Source: JACJYC01 sp964558465 | Lineage (GTDB): Bacteria; Bacteroidota; Bacteroidia; Chitinophagales; Saprospiraceae | Reading direction: 5' to 3' | Assembly: GCA_964558465.1 (NCBI GenBank) | Contig: CAZLEF010000122.1 | Coordinates: forward strand, 1 to 14,550 | Length of the DNA: 14,550 nt | Shown: piece by piece, positions 6,676 through 14,100 of the stretch | Position numbering within the stretch: position 1 is the first letter of the stretch | Layout: each line of letters begins with the position of its first letter | Program-made: the position numbers and the translations under genes | Notes under the pieces: generated by a model | Seen by the model: only the letters and a program-made list of their open reading frames with translations | Databases searched by the model: none | Told to the model about the DNA's origin: nothing

Positions 6676-7023
6676 ATGAGTCCAATCACTGCGGTTAATC
6701 CGGTTACGTTTACCGAAGGCGCGATCCGCCAGTTGAAGGCTATCCGCAATGACCAGAAGGTCCCGGATTCACATGGTCTGAGGATCGGTGTCAAGGGTGG
6801 CGGCTGTTCAGGGTTTTCCTATATTCTGGGTTTTGACCTGAAAAAAGAGAACGACGAGGTTTTTGAGGTCAACGGCATCACTGTATATATGGAAAAGGCC
6901 CACGGCCTGTACCTGTTTGGCATGGAGATCGATTGGGTGGACGGTTTGAATAACCGGGGTTTCTCCTTTAACAACCCCAATGCCAAGGACACCTGCGGGT
7001 GCGGTACTTCCTTCTCTGCCTGA
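6676..7023 (+). CDS. A-type iron-sulfur cluster carrier (HesB/IscA family)
   Basis: The 115-residue cytosolic protein carries assembling Fe-S clusters to apoproteins. The three invariant cysteines are present: C44 in GGGCSGFSY, and C107 and C109 in the C-terminal DTCGCGTSF. Length and spacing are normal for IscA/SufA/ErpA, and the sequence alone does not decide between them. It is a single-gene unit with its own promoter at 6620-6649, apart from any suf or isc cluster in this window, which is common for ErpA-like carriers. It converges on the membrane-protein gene at 7109 and is separated from it by a hairpin-forming repeat. The ATG at 6676 is supported by the promoter distance. Confidence 0.95.
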   Translation: MSPITAVNPVTFTEGAIRQLKAIRNDQKVPDSHGLRIGVKGGGCSGFSYILGFDLKKENDEVFEVNGITVYMEKAHGLYLFGMEIDWVDGLNNRGFSFNNPNAKDTCGCGTSFSA

Positions 7024-7029
7024 CGGGCT

Positions 7030-7109
7030 GGATGGTTTCAGTGATTCAGTGATTCAGTGATTCAGTGTTTCATGGTTACAGTGTTAACCATGAAACCATG
7101 AAACCATCC
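7030..7109. terminator. bidirectional hairpin/8-bp repeat block between convergent genes
   Basis: The gap between two converging genes is filled by ordered repeats. Outer arms GGATGGTTTCA (7030-7040) and TGAAACCATCC (7099-7109) are perfect 11-bp complements. Inside are three GTGATTCA units and a fourth GTGTTTCA (7041-7072). The last unit runs into a perfect 12-bp hairpin, GTTTCATGGTTA (7067-7078) pairing with TAACCATGAAAC (7085-7096) around CAGTGT. The TGA triplet of the 8-bp unit occurs on both strands, so readthrough ribosomes meet stops in every frame. The block overlaps the TAG of the minus-strand gene. The structure is read from the sequence, and terminator activity is inferred. Confidence 0.7.
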
Positions 7110-7594
7110 TATTTCCCCTTCCAGGCATCCACCGCCTTTTTCAGCTGGGCCATAATTTCCCCGATATCGTAATTTTCGCTCGAAAGGAAATGCGCTTTTT
7201 TACTGCGCTCCTCGATCAGCAATGATCTGACCCTCTTTCCCCTGTTCTGAGCCGGGTTTACCAATGACGGTTTCCGGTAGTCCTCGATCTGCGCGTTGAC
7301 AATATCCTCAAATGCGGCCCTTCCGAACGGTGTTTCAATGGAATCCGCATAGATCCTGACCGGGCCGGTTTTTTTCATCGACCAAAAACTGAAAAACGCG
7401 GTACTGATCGCGATCAGGAAAACAAAAAACAGGAACATACCCAGCGCGATGGAACGGTTTCTGTCCAGTTGAATCCGGCCTTTTAATGCGCGCAGCATGC
7501 CGTAAAAAACCAGACCTGCAACTGCCAGGGCGATCCAAAGGGTCCATTGATCCGCCGTATGAACGGGGTTGGCTGTGAAAATTGGTTCTTTCAT
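7109..7594 (-). CDS. two-helix membrane protein with C-terminal soluble domain, unknown function
   Basis: The 161-residue protein has two predicted transmembrane helices (about residues 18-36 and 48-70) in a hairpin. A roughly 85-residue cytosolic domain follows, alternating strands and a final amphipathic helix (PVRIYADSIETPFG...FEDIVNAQIEDY...VRSLLIEER...FLSSENYDIGEIMAQLKKAVDAW). That layout resembles small membrane proteins with a PH-like domain, but I cannot assign a family. The frame is open upstream to 7711, but the extra N-terminal residues would be encoded by repeat DNA. ATG 7594, preceded by an A-rich leader, is the natural start. It lies downstream of the glycosyltransferase gene on the same strand, across a large inverted repeat. 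Confidence 0.72.
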   Translation of the reverse strand: MKEPIFTANPVHTADQWTLWIALAVAGLVFYGMLRALKGRIQLDRNRSIALGMFLFFVFLIAISTAFFSFWSMKKTGPVRIYADSIETPFGRAAFEDIVNAQIEDYRKPSLVNPAQNRGKRVRSLLIEERSKKAHFLSSENYDIGEIMAQLKKAVDAWKGK

Positions 7595-7605
7595 GTTTTT
7601 GATTT

Positions 7606-7697
7606 GGTGGACGGTAGACGGCTCACGGTAGACGGCACGAACATTGGGCGGATAAATCCGCCGCAGGCCGTCCGCCGTAGGCCGTCTACCGTCCACC
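7606..7697. repeat. 92-bp nested inverted repeat made of 7-bp units
   Basis: The left arm GGTGGACGGTAGACGGC (7606-7622) is the exact reverse complement of 7681-7697 (17 bp). At the centre GGCGGAT-AA-ATCCGCC (7647-7662) forms a second perfect 7-bp stem. The right half reads as five 7-bp units: GCAGGCC, GTCCGCC, GTAGGCC, GTCTACC, GTCCACC (7663-7697). The right arm covers the last codons and the TAG stop (7686-7688) of the glycosyltransferase gene, and the left arm ends 12 bp before the next ATG. A strong RNA structure between two co-directional genes suggests termination or processing. Confidence 0.8.
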
Positions 7698-8795
7698 GGC
7701 TTCAAACACACCCTTATAGAACGCCAGCAACTTCCCGGCCTCCTTTTCCCAGCAAAGTTCCGTCCGGGCTTTCAGGCAGTTTTGCCGGATCGCCTGGTAT
7801 TTTACCGGGTTATTCAGCAGGCTTCGGACGATGTCCGCCAGTTTTTGCGGCTCAAGGTCCTCCACCAGTTCGAATACTCCGTAATCATCCTGCAATTGCC
7901 GGTATTCCGGAAAATCCATCTGGAGCGACGGCAACCCGGCCTGGATATAGTCGAAAGCTTTATTGGCCAGCGAATAATAATAACTCAGCCCGTTGTTTTC
8001 CAGCAAATTGAGGCCGAGATGGGCTTTGAGGGTTGTCATTTTTAATATTTCAGGCGACAGATATCCCAGGAATTTTACTTTGTCCGCCAGCCCCTTTTCC
8101 ACAACGCGGGTCCGGAGTAACTGGGATAGATCGCCTTCGCCGGCCAGCCAAAGCTCGCAACCGTCAAGCCAGGCCATGGCGTCTATAGCTGCTTCCAAAC
8201 CGCGCGCTTCATTCAGCCGGCCCTGGTACAATAAGATTTTTGGGCCGGCCGGATCCGGCCGGGTAATTTCTTTGCTGCTGACCGGCAAATTGCGGATCAC
8301 CTCGAAAGAAACCCCGTATTGCTGTTTTAACAAACCAGCCAAACCGGGCCCCACGGTATAGGCGTAACCGATACGTGGAATGATCAGGCCGGCCAGTTTT
8401 TCCCAAATCCGTTTGATCCGGGGCCGCCTGGATACCTCCGGAACTTCCGTGAAATATTCATGGGCGTCGTAAATACAGGGTTTGCCTTTTAATTTTGCCG
8501 CCAGAAATCCGGACGCCAAAGTATCCAGATCAATGGAACAAACGGCGTCGAACCGGGTAAAAATCAGGTAAAAAAACAATCGGAGGTTGTATTCCAGGTA
8601 AAATAATTTTCCTTTTGCGAACCAACACCGCAACCGCTCCTGCCGGTATGGTCTGCTTTTCAATTCCTTTGACCCGGGCAATCGTCTTCCTACCAGTTTC
8701 ACGTCGAAGCCCGCCTCCGGGAGGGTCCCGCAAATCCGCATCATCCGCTGGTCGTAGCTGAGGTCGTTGGTGACGGTGAAAATGATTTTTTTCAA
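7686..8795 (-). CDS. GT4-like glycosyltransferase
   Basis: The 369-residue cytosolic or membrane-associated enzyme has a GT-B fold, two Rossmann-like domains, and would transfer a nucleotide-activated sugar to an envelope glycan. The N-domain begins KKIIFTVTNDLSYDQRMMRICGTL, typical of Bacteroidota GT4 proteins. The C-domain starts at KILLYQGRLNEARGLE (186-201), followed by CELWLAGEGD and the nucleotide-sugar site region GLNLLENNGLSYYYSLANKAFDYIQAGLP (261-289). The frame continues to 8978, but the first 61 codons are tandem-repeat DNA. The start is taken as TTG at 8795, which yields the family-typical N-terminus. A weak TATCTTCG box lies at 8823-8816. The final GGT-GGA-CGG-TAG lies in the repeat arm. 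No other glycan genes adjoin, so donor and acceptor are unknown. Confidence 0.88.
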   Translation of the reverse strand: MKKIIFTVTNDLSYDQRMMRICGTLPEAGFDVKLVGRRLPGSKELKSRPYRQERLRCWFAKGKLFYLEYNLRLFFYLIFTRFDAVCSIDLDTLASGFLAAKLKGKPCIYDAHEYFTEVPEVSRRPRIKRIWEKLAGLIIPRIGYAYTVGPGLAGLLKQQYGVSFEVIRNLPVSSKEITRPDPAGPKILLYQGRLNEARGLEAAIDAMAWLDGCELWLAGEGDLSQLLRTRVVEKGLADKVKFLGYLSPEILKMTTLKAHLGLNLLENNGLSYYYSLANKAFDYIQAGLPSLQMDFPEYRQLQDDYGVFELVEDLEPQKLADIVRSLLNNPVKYQAIRQNCLKARTELCWEKEAGKLLAFYKGVFEAGGR

Positions 8796-8830
8796 TTGAA
8801 AAATGGTTGCGGATGCGAAGATAACCAATT

Positions 8831-8878
8831 GTTGATGCGTTGATTTGTTGATTTGTTGATGCGAGGATGCGAGGATGC
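8831..8878. repeat. 8-bp unit array upstream of the glycosyltransferase gene
   Basis: Six head-to-tail 8-bp units with two half-site variants: GTTGATGC, GTTGATTT, GTTGATTT, GTTGATGC, GAGGATGC, GAGGATGC. The phase is constant although the words change, so both unit sequence and length are under some constraint, or the array grew by slippage followed by drift. It sits in the gap between recQ and the glycosyltransferase gene, next to the palindrome at 8905-8927. Confidence 0.75.
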
Positions 8879-8904
8879 GGACCTGCAGCAGCCAGTCCAA
8901 CCAA

Positions 8905-8927
8905 TCGACCACGCCGAGGCGTGGCGA
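8905..8927. repeat. REP-like palindrome downstream of recQ
   Basis: CCACGCC-GA-GGCGTGG (8909-8924) is a perfect 7-bp GC-rich palindrome. It is extended by TCG (8905-8907) pairing with CGA (8925-8927) around a bulged A. It lies 10-33 bp past the recQ stop, next to GATTGATT-type repeats. It lacks a U-tract, so if it ends recQ transcription it does so in a non-classical way. A related copy lies upstream of recQ at 10973-10988. Confidence 0.65.
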
Positions 8928-8937
8928 ATCAATCAAA

Positions 8938-10905
8938 TCAATTAACCCAAACCATCCGCTCCCCCTGCTTATCTGCAAATCCTTCGTCCACCAGATAACG
9001 GATCACTTCCAACACCTTATTTTCGTGTACCGAGGAAAAACTTTGGACGACCTGGTCCAGTGTCAGTGGTTCCTTTTGGAGCAGGTTTTTAATTTTTTCC
9101 TTGTAGCGTTCAAATTCATCTTCGGTGACCTCTGCCTGGGTCCTGCCCAGACAAACGTCGCAGATGCCGCACTTTCCGGCTGTTTTTTCGCCAAAATACT
9201 CCAGCAACTGCCGGCTCCGGCAAACCGGATTTTCGGCGTAGGCGACGGCTTTGCGCAAGCGTTCCCGGTGGCGTTCTTTCCTGAACCGGTACATTTCCTG
9301 ATCGATCGTCAGGTTGCCGGCGTCTACCCGTTCTTTGATGAAGATCAGTTGGGGCTGATCTTTGTTCGGGGAATAGTTAACAATACCTTCCTTGTGCAAC
9401 GTTGTCAGGGCCTGCTGGAGTTCTTCCAGCGGGATTTTCAGGAATTTGGCCAACTGTTTTTCCTTGAGTTTGATCGGGTTGTTGAAAGCCCCCTGGTAAG
9501 AACGCAGGATGCTTTTCAGGATCCGGTCCATTTTGGGATTCCTGAGTTGATAATCGTACAATTCGTCCTTGTCCACTTTTATCATCAGGCCGGCCGGGAT
9601 AAATACCGCTTCGGTCAGTACGATCCAGCCGGCTTGTTCCAGGCTTTTCAGTGCGCTCAGGGTTTTAAGCGGTTCCAGTTGGTAGGTTTTGGCAAATTCA
9701 GTCAGGTCAAAATCGAAGGTTTGACCTTCGCCGGCGCCAATGGCCAACTGGAAATAACTGCCCAATGCCCGGTAAACCCGCCGGATCTCTTCAATGCCGG
9801 GGTACGACTGTTCAAAATTCTTTTCGAGGCTGATCCGGTCGTTTTCGTTGTACAACAGGACGGCGTAGGATTTTTGACCGTCGCGGCCCGCCCGGCCCGC
9901 TTCCTGAAAGTAGGCCTCGAGGCTGTCCGGCAGGTCCATATGGATGACTACCCGGACATCGGGTTTGTCGATGCCCATTCCGAAAGCGTTGGTACTGACC
10001 ATCACTCTTTTCCGGTTTTGGGTCCAGGCTTCCTGTTTGGCGCTGCGTTCCTCAGGGTTGAGTCCGGCGTGGTAAAAATCGGCGCTGATGCGGTTTTTGA
10101 TCAGCCAGTCGGCCAGTTCCCTCGTCCTGCGGCGGTTGCGGGCATAAACCACGGCCGAGCCGCCGGTTTTTTTCAGAATGTCGAGCATTTTGCGTTCCTT
10201 GCCTTCTTCGTGGAAGACCACATAAGCCAGGTTTTCACGGGCGAAACTTTTCTGAAAAACCTGGCTTTTTTTCCCAAACCGGAGTTTCTCCTGGATGTCT
10301 TTTACCACGTCCTGTGTGGCGGTGGCGGTCAGCGCCAACACCGGGGTATCCGGGATCAAGGCCCGCGTTTCGGCGATTTCAAGGTAAGGCGGCCTGAAAT
10401 CGTAACCCCATTGGGAAATGCAATGCGCTTCATCCACCGCCAGCAAGTTCACCTTCATCCGTTTGATGCGCTCCTGCATCAACTCAGTGGTGAGGCGCTC
10501 GGGTGAGCAATACAACAGTTTGACGCCGCCGTGGGCGCAGTTGTCGAGGATCCGGTCGATGTCTCTGTAAGGCATGCCGGAAAAGATCGCTTCTGCAGCG
10601 ATATTCCGCTTTTGCAGGTTCTCAACCTGGTCCTTCATCAGGGCGATCAACGGGGAAACTACGAGGCAAATGCCATCCAAACAAAGCGCAGGGACCTGGA
10701 AACATAAAGACTTACCGCCGCCGGTGGGCATCAGGGCCAGGGTGTCGCGGCCATCGAGGATGGACTGGATGATGTCCTCCTGAAGGGGCCGGAATTCTTC
10801 GAAGCCCCAGTATTGTTTCAGTATGGAAAGCGGTTGATTGATGTCGGCTGATGGCTTATGAGACGTAAAATTAAGGTATTCACCACGAAGGACACCAAGG
10901 AACAC
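8938..10905 (-). CDS. recQ: RecQ-family ATP-dependent DNA helicase, short Bacteroidota form
   Basis: The 655-residue product is a 3'-5' DNA helicase of recombination and replication repair. Helicase motifs are intact: motif 0 FRPLQEDII at 38-46, Walker A MPTGGGKS at 59-66, DEAH at 158-161, TATAT near 193-197, and motifs V and VI STNAFGMGIDKPDV and QEAGRAGRDG (334-343). The zinc cysteines are C562, C579, C582 and C585. Unlike E. coli RecQ, about 180 residues with winged-helix character (355-535) lie between the helicase core and the zinc module, and there is no C-terminal HRDC domain. The only canonical in-frame start is GTG at 10905, inside a 10-bp tandem repeat. A TAA lies four codons upstream and no ATG occurs before the helicase core. 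The helicase call is firm, and the exact start is not. Confidence 0.93.
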   Translation of the reverse strand: MFLGVLRGEYLNFTSHKPSADINQPLSILKQYWGFEEFRPLQEDIIQSILDGRDTLALMPTGGGKSLCFQVPALCLDGICLVVSPLIALMKDQVENLQKRNIAAEAIFSGMPYRDIDRILDNCAHGGVKLLYCSPERLTTELMQERIKRMKVNLLAVDEAHCISQWGYDFRPPYLEIAETRALIPDTPVLALTATATQDVVKDIQEKLRFGKKSQVFQKSFARENLAYVVFHEEGKERKMLDILKKTGGSAVVYARNRRRTRELADWLIKNRISADFYHAGLNPEERSAKQEAWTQNRKRVMVSTNAFGMGIDKPDVRVVIHMDLPDSLEAYFQEAGRAGRDGQKSYAVLLYNENDRISLEKNFEQSYPGIEEIRRVYRALGSYFQLAIGAGEGQTFDFDLTEFAKTYQLEPLKTLSALKSLEQAGWIVLTEAVFIPAGLMIKVDKDELYDYQLRNPKMDRILKSILRSYQGAFNNPIKLKEKQLAKFLKIPLEELQQALTTLHKEGIVNYSPNKDQPQLIFIKERVDAGNLTIDQEMYRFRKERHRERLRKAVAYAENPVCRSRQLLEYFGEKTAGKCGICDVCLGRTQAEVTEDEFERYKEKIKNLLQKEPLTLDQVVQSFSSVHENKVLEVIRYLVDEGFADKQGERMVWVN

Positions 10906-10911
10906 TAAGAA
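10882..10911. repeat. 10-bp unit array overlapping the recQ start
   Basis: Three head-to-tail 10-bp units on the plus strand: ACCACGAAGG, ACACCAAGGA, ACACTAAGAA. On the minus strand they encode the apparent N-terminus of RecQ (MFLGVLRGE) including its GTG start. CACGAAGGACACCAAGGA-type wording recurs between genes in several bacterial phyla as far as I remember, and I cannot cite a source. The unit is therefore probably not native recQ coding sequence. Confidence 0.6.
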
Positions 10912-10972
10912 TAATTACCGGTAACCTGAGTCCTCCTACCAATCTTATTCTAATTGATGATTGATGATCAAA

Positions 10973-10988
10973 CCACGCCGGGGCGCGG
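10973..10988. repeat. REP-like palindrome upstream of recQ
   Basis: CCACGCC-GG-GGCGCGG matches the palindrome at 8909-8924 at 14 of 16 positions, in the same orientation. The changes leave one A-C mismatch in the stem. It is flanked by ATTGATG units (10953-10966) and ATTGTTGATG, so the surrounding words also resemble those at the other copy. The remainder of the gap 10912-11047 has no gene I can support. Confidence 0.55.
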
Positions 10989-11047
10989 TGATTGTTGATG
11001 TTCGCCGTCCGTCCACCGTCTCCTTCGACGTCGCTCAGTAGCCTAAC

Positions 11048-11131
11048 CGTCTACCGTAGGCCGTCCACCATCTACCGTAGGCCGTCTACCGTAGGCCGTC
11101 TACCGTCCACCATCTACCATCTACCATCCTG
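11048..11131. repeat. array of twelve 7-bp units running into a coding region
   Basis: Twelve consecutive 7-bp units in constant phase: CGTCTAC, CGTAGGC, CGTCCAC, CATCTAC, CGTAGGC, CGTCTAC, CGTAGGC, CGTCTAC, CGTCCAC, CATCTAC, CATCTAC, CATCCTG. The last units encode the C-terminal G-R-W and the TAG stop (11116-11114) of the BNR protein. A 23-bp stretch (11089-11111) is identical to 7675-7697. The TAG of CGTAGGC and the CTA of CGTCTAC put stop triplets on both strands, and the 7-bp period rotates them through all frames. Confidence 0.85.
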
Positions 11132-14100
11132 CAACGGCTGACCCTCTATCCAGGGTGCGCCGGCAGCAGCCAGCGCCCTTTCCACTGCGGGGATCTTGTT
11201 GTTGCAGATATCGTCCAGTTCCAGTTTGAGTTCCCTGAATTCGGCTTTGGCAATCTCCAGGCTCTGCCGGTGCAGGTCGGTCGGTCCGTAGGTGGTCAGA
11301 CCGCGCATAGCGATGAACATCCGGGAACTGACGTTCGGATCATTCTTCTCGCCGATCTCTTCCTTGGATTGGTTGCCGTTGATTTTGGCGTCCAGTTCCT
11401 GCACCTCTTTTTTGAGGTTGTGCAACTGGGCGACGATCTGTGCGGCGTCCGTATCCGTCCGGGTGGCGGCGGTTTGCATGGCGGCGATCCGGTTCTTGCA
11501 GTCGGTGAACACCTGGTTTGCTGCCGAAACGCCGGCTTGCAGAGCCTGTACGTCCTTGGCGAAGGCTGCTATTTCATCCTTCGGTTTGCCCGGCAAAGCG
11601 CCCTGGCGCAGGGGGACTACTTCAAAGTTCTGCGGACCTGCCAGCACCGTTGTCACCCCGTCTACCTGTTTGACCAATGTGACGGAATAGGTTCCCGGTG
11701 TTGCCATCATGCCTCCGCCACCGCGCCGGAAGCCACCGCCGCCTTCGCCGCCCGGTCTGGGCGGATCCAGGGAAATCGGGTTTTTGGAGGCCATGCGCAG
11801 GTCCCAGTCGGTGCGGTGCAAACCCTTGCGCGGCTGACCTTCTAACCGGCGCACCACGTTGCCGTCGTTATCCTTGACCACCAGCCAGATCATCGGTTTT
11901 TCTTCCAGTCTTTCGGCCTCCAGTGCATCCCAGCCGGGAAAGGGTGTATCCTGGTTGTTTTTGGCCAGTTCCCGTTCTTTTTCCTTGCGGGCAGATTGTT
12001 TGGTCTCGAGGTTGTCCTTCAGGTAATAGGTGAATACGGCGCCAAAAGGCGGATTGTCGGCAGCGTAATAACTGGCGCCCATGGTATTGACCACCGAACG
12101 GGGAGCGTACCACCAGGCTTTGCGCGAGGCAAAAAGGGCGGCGTCCTGTTTCAGTTTTTCCTCGGAAATCTCCCGGAGTACGCTGTAATCGTCGAGGATA
12201 AAAAATCCGCGTCCGAAGGAAGCGCCCACCAGATCGTTCTCCCGCTTCTGGATGGCCAGGTCCCTGAAGGCAATCGTCGGTGCGCCGCCGAGTTTCATCC
12301 ATTTGCTGCCGCCGTCGAGCGTGAAGAAAATGCCGCGTTCGGTAGCTGCAAACAACAATTTTGGCGCCACATGGTCCTGGACCATTCGCCAGACCATCGT
12401 TTTATCCGGCAAGTCGCCCCGGATGGAAGTCCAGGTCCGCCCCCGGTCGGTACTCTTGATGAGATAAGGCGTAAAGTCGCCGTTTTTGTGGTTGTCCATT
12501 GCGGCATACACCGTATTGGCGTCGTGCAGGTCGGCCTTGATATCGTTTACAAAAGCGGTTGCGGGAATGCCGCTGACGTTGCCGAGTTCGATCTTGCGCC
12601 AGGTGGCGCCGCCGTCTTCGGTCACCTGGATAAGTCCGTCGTCGGTACCGGCGTACAACAGGCCTGACTGTTTGGGGGATTCGGCGAGGGAAGAGATCGA
12701 GTTATAGTTGGACATGGCCTTGAGATCCCACGCTGCGTCCCAGCTCTGCTGTTTGCCCATGATGGGCATGGACATGCGGTCCTGATTGCGGGTCAGGTCG
12801 CCGGAGATGGCCGTCCAGCTATCGCCGCGGTCCTCCGATCGCCAGACGCGCTGAGAGGCGAAATAGATCCGCGAGGGTTTGTGTGGGCTCACGAGGATGG
12901 GTGCGTCCCAGTTGAAACGTTCAAATTTTTCGCCTTTGCCTGGTTGCGGTTGGATGAACACCTGTTCACCCGTGATCCGGTCGATCCGGCTGATGCCGCC
13001 TTCCTGCGTTTCGGCGTACCCGATGTTGGGGTTGCCCGGTTCGGTGGCCGACTGGTGGCCGTCGGCGCCCAGGGTGATGTACCAGTCGGCGTTCCGGATG
13101 CCGTTGCGGGTGTCGGTGCGCGAGGGGCCGCCGTGGCTGCCGTTGTCCTGAGTGCCGCCAAAAACGTGGTAAAAGGGCTCGCGGTCGTCCACGGCCACTT
13201 TATAGTATTGTGTCACTGGCAGGTTGTCGATGAAGCGCCAGTTTTCCGCCAGGTCGAAACTCTCGTAAATACCTGCATCGCAGCCCACCAGGAGGTAGTC
13301 CGGGTCGTCGGCGCGAAAGGCGATGGCGTGATTGTCGGAATGTTTGTTCCGTTCCTGCAATTGCCGGAACGTGCGGCCGCCGTCGTCGGATACCTGGATG
13401 CGCACATCCATGAGGTAGAGCCGGTCGAAGGCGTGCGGACTGGCGTACAGTTCCTGGTAATAATGCGGGCCCGTGCCGCCCGAAACCGTGGAAGACATTC
13501 GTTCCCAGGAGGCGCCCCGGTTGGCAGAGCGGTACACGGCCCCCTGGGTGCGGTCCAGTTCGATGGCTGCGTACAGGACATCCGGGTTTTGGGGCGAGAT
13601 GGCCAGGCCGATCTTGCCCATAGCGGACCTGGGGAGCCCTCCGGTGAGTTTTTCCCAGGTTTCGCCGCCGTCGGTACTCCGGTGGAGCCCTGAGCCCGGT
13701 CCGCCGCCCATATAAGCCCATACGGTGCGGTGCCGCTGCCAGGTGGCTGCATAGAGAACGTCCGGGTTCCGCGGGTCGATGGCGATATCCGTCACACCGG
13801 TCCATTCGTCATCGCCGAGGGTGCGTTTCCAGGTTTTACCGCCGTCGGTGGATTTGTAGAAGCCCCGTTCGCCGCCTTTGTTCCAGAGGGGGCCCTGTGC
13901 GGCCACCCAGATCACGTCGGAATTGGCAGGGTGAACGATGATCTTTGAGATATGCTGGGTCTCTTTGAGGCCCATGTTTTTCCAGGAGGCTCCGTCGTCG
14001 GTGCTTTTGTAGATCCCGTCGCCGAAAGCCACATGCCGGCCGCCGACATTTTCGCCCGTACCGACCCAGACCGTATGCGGGTTATTGGGGTCGATGGTGA

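Noticed and set aside
7595..7711. N-terminal extension of the two-helix membrane protein gene
   Set aside because: The 39 extra codons are written in the inverted repeat and overlap the end of the glycosyltransferase gene. ATG 7594 gives a sensible membrane protein.
8831..8927. CRISPR-like array
   Set aside because: Units are 8 bp without spacers and no cas genes are present. It is a tandem repeat, not a CRISPR.
8875..10506. 543-codon plus-strand open frame opposite recQ
   Set aside because: It lies almost entirely opposite the recQ coding sequence with all helicase motifs. The translation is low in recognisable motifs and is an antisense shadow of codon bias.
8905..10988. recQ as cargo of an insertion sequence bounded by the two palindromes
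   Set aside because: The palindromes are in direct orientation and imperfect, there is no transposase, and no target-site duplication was found. They are better described as REP-like repeats.
12881..13693. 270-codon plus-strand frame opposite the BNR gene
   Set aside because: It is opposite well-formed Asp-box repeats. Its Val/Gly/Ala-rich product mirrors the codon structure of the real gene.
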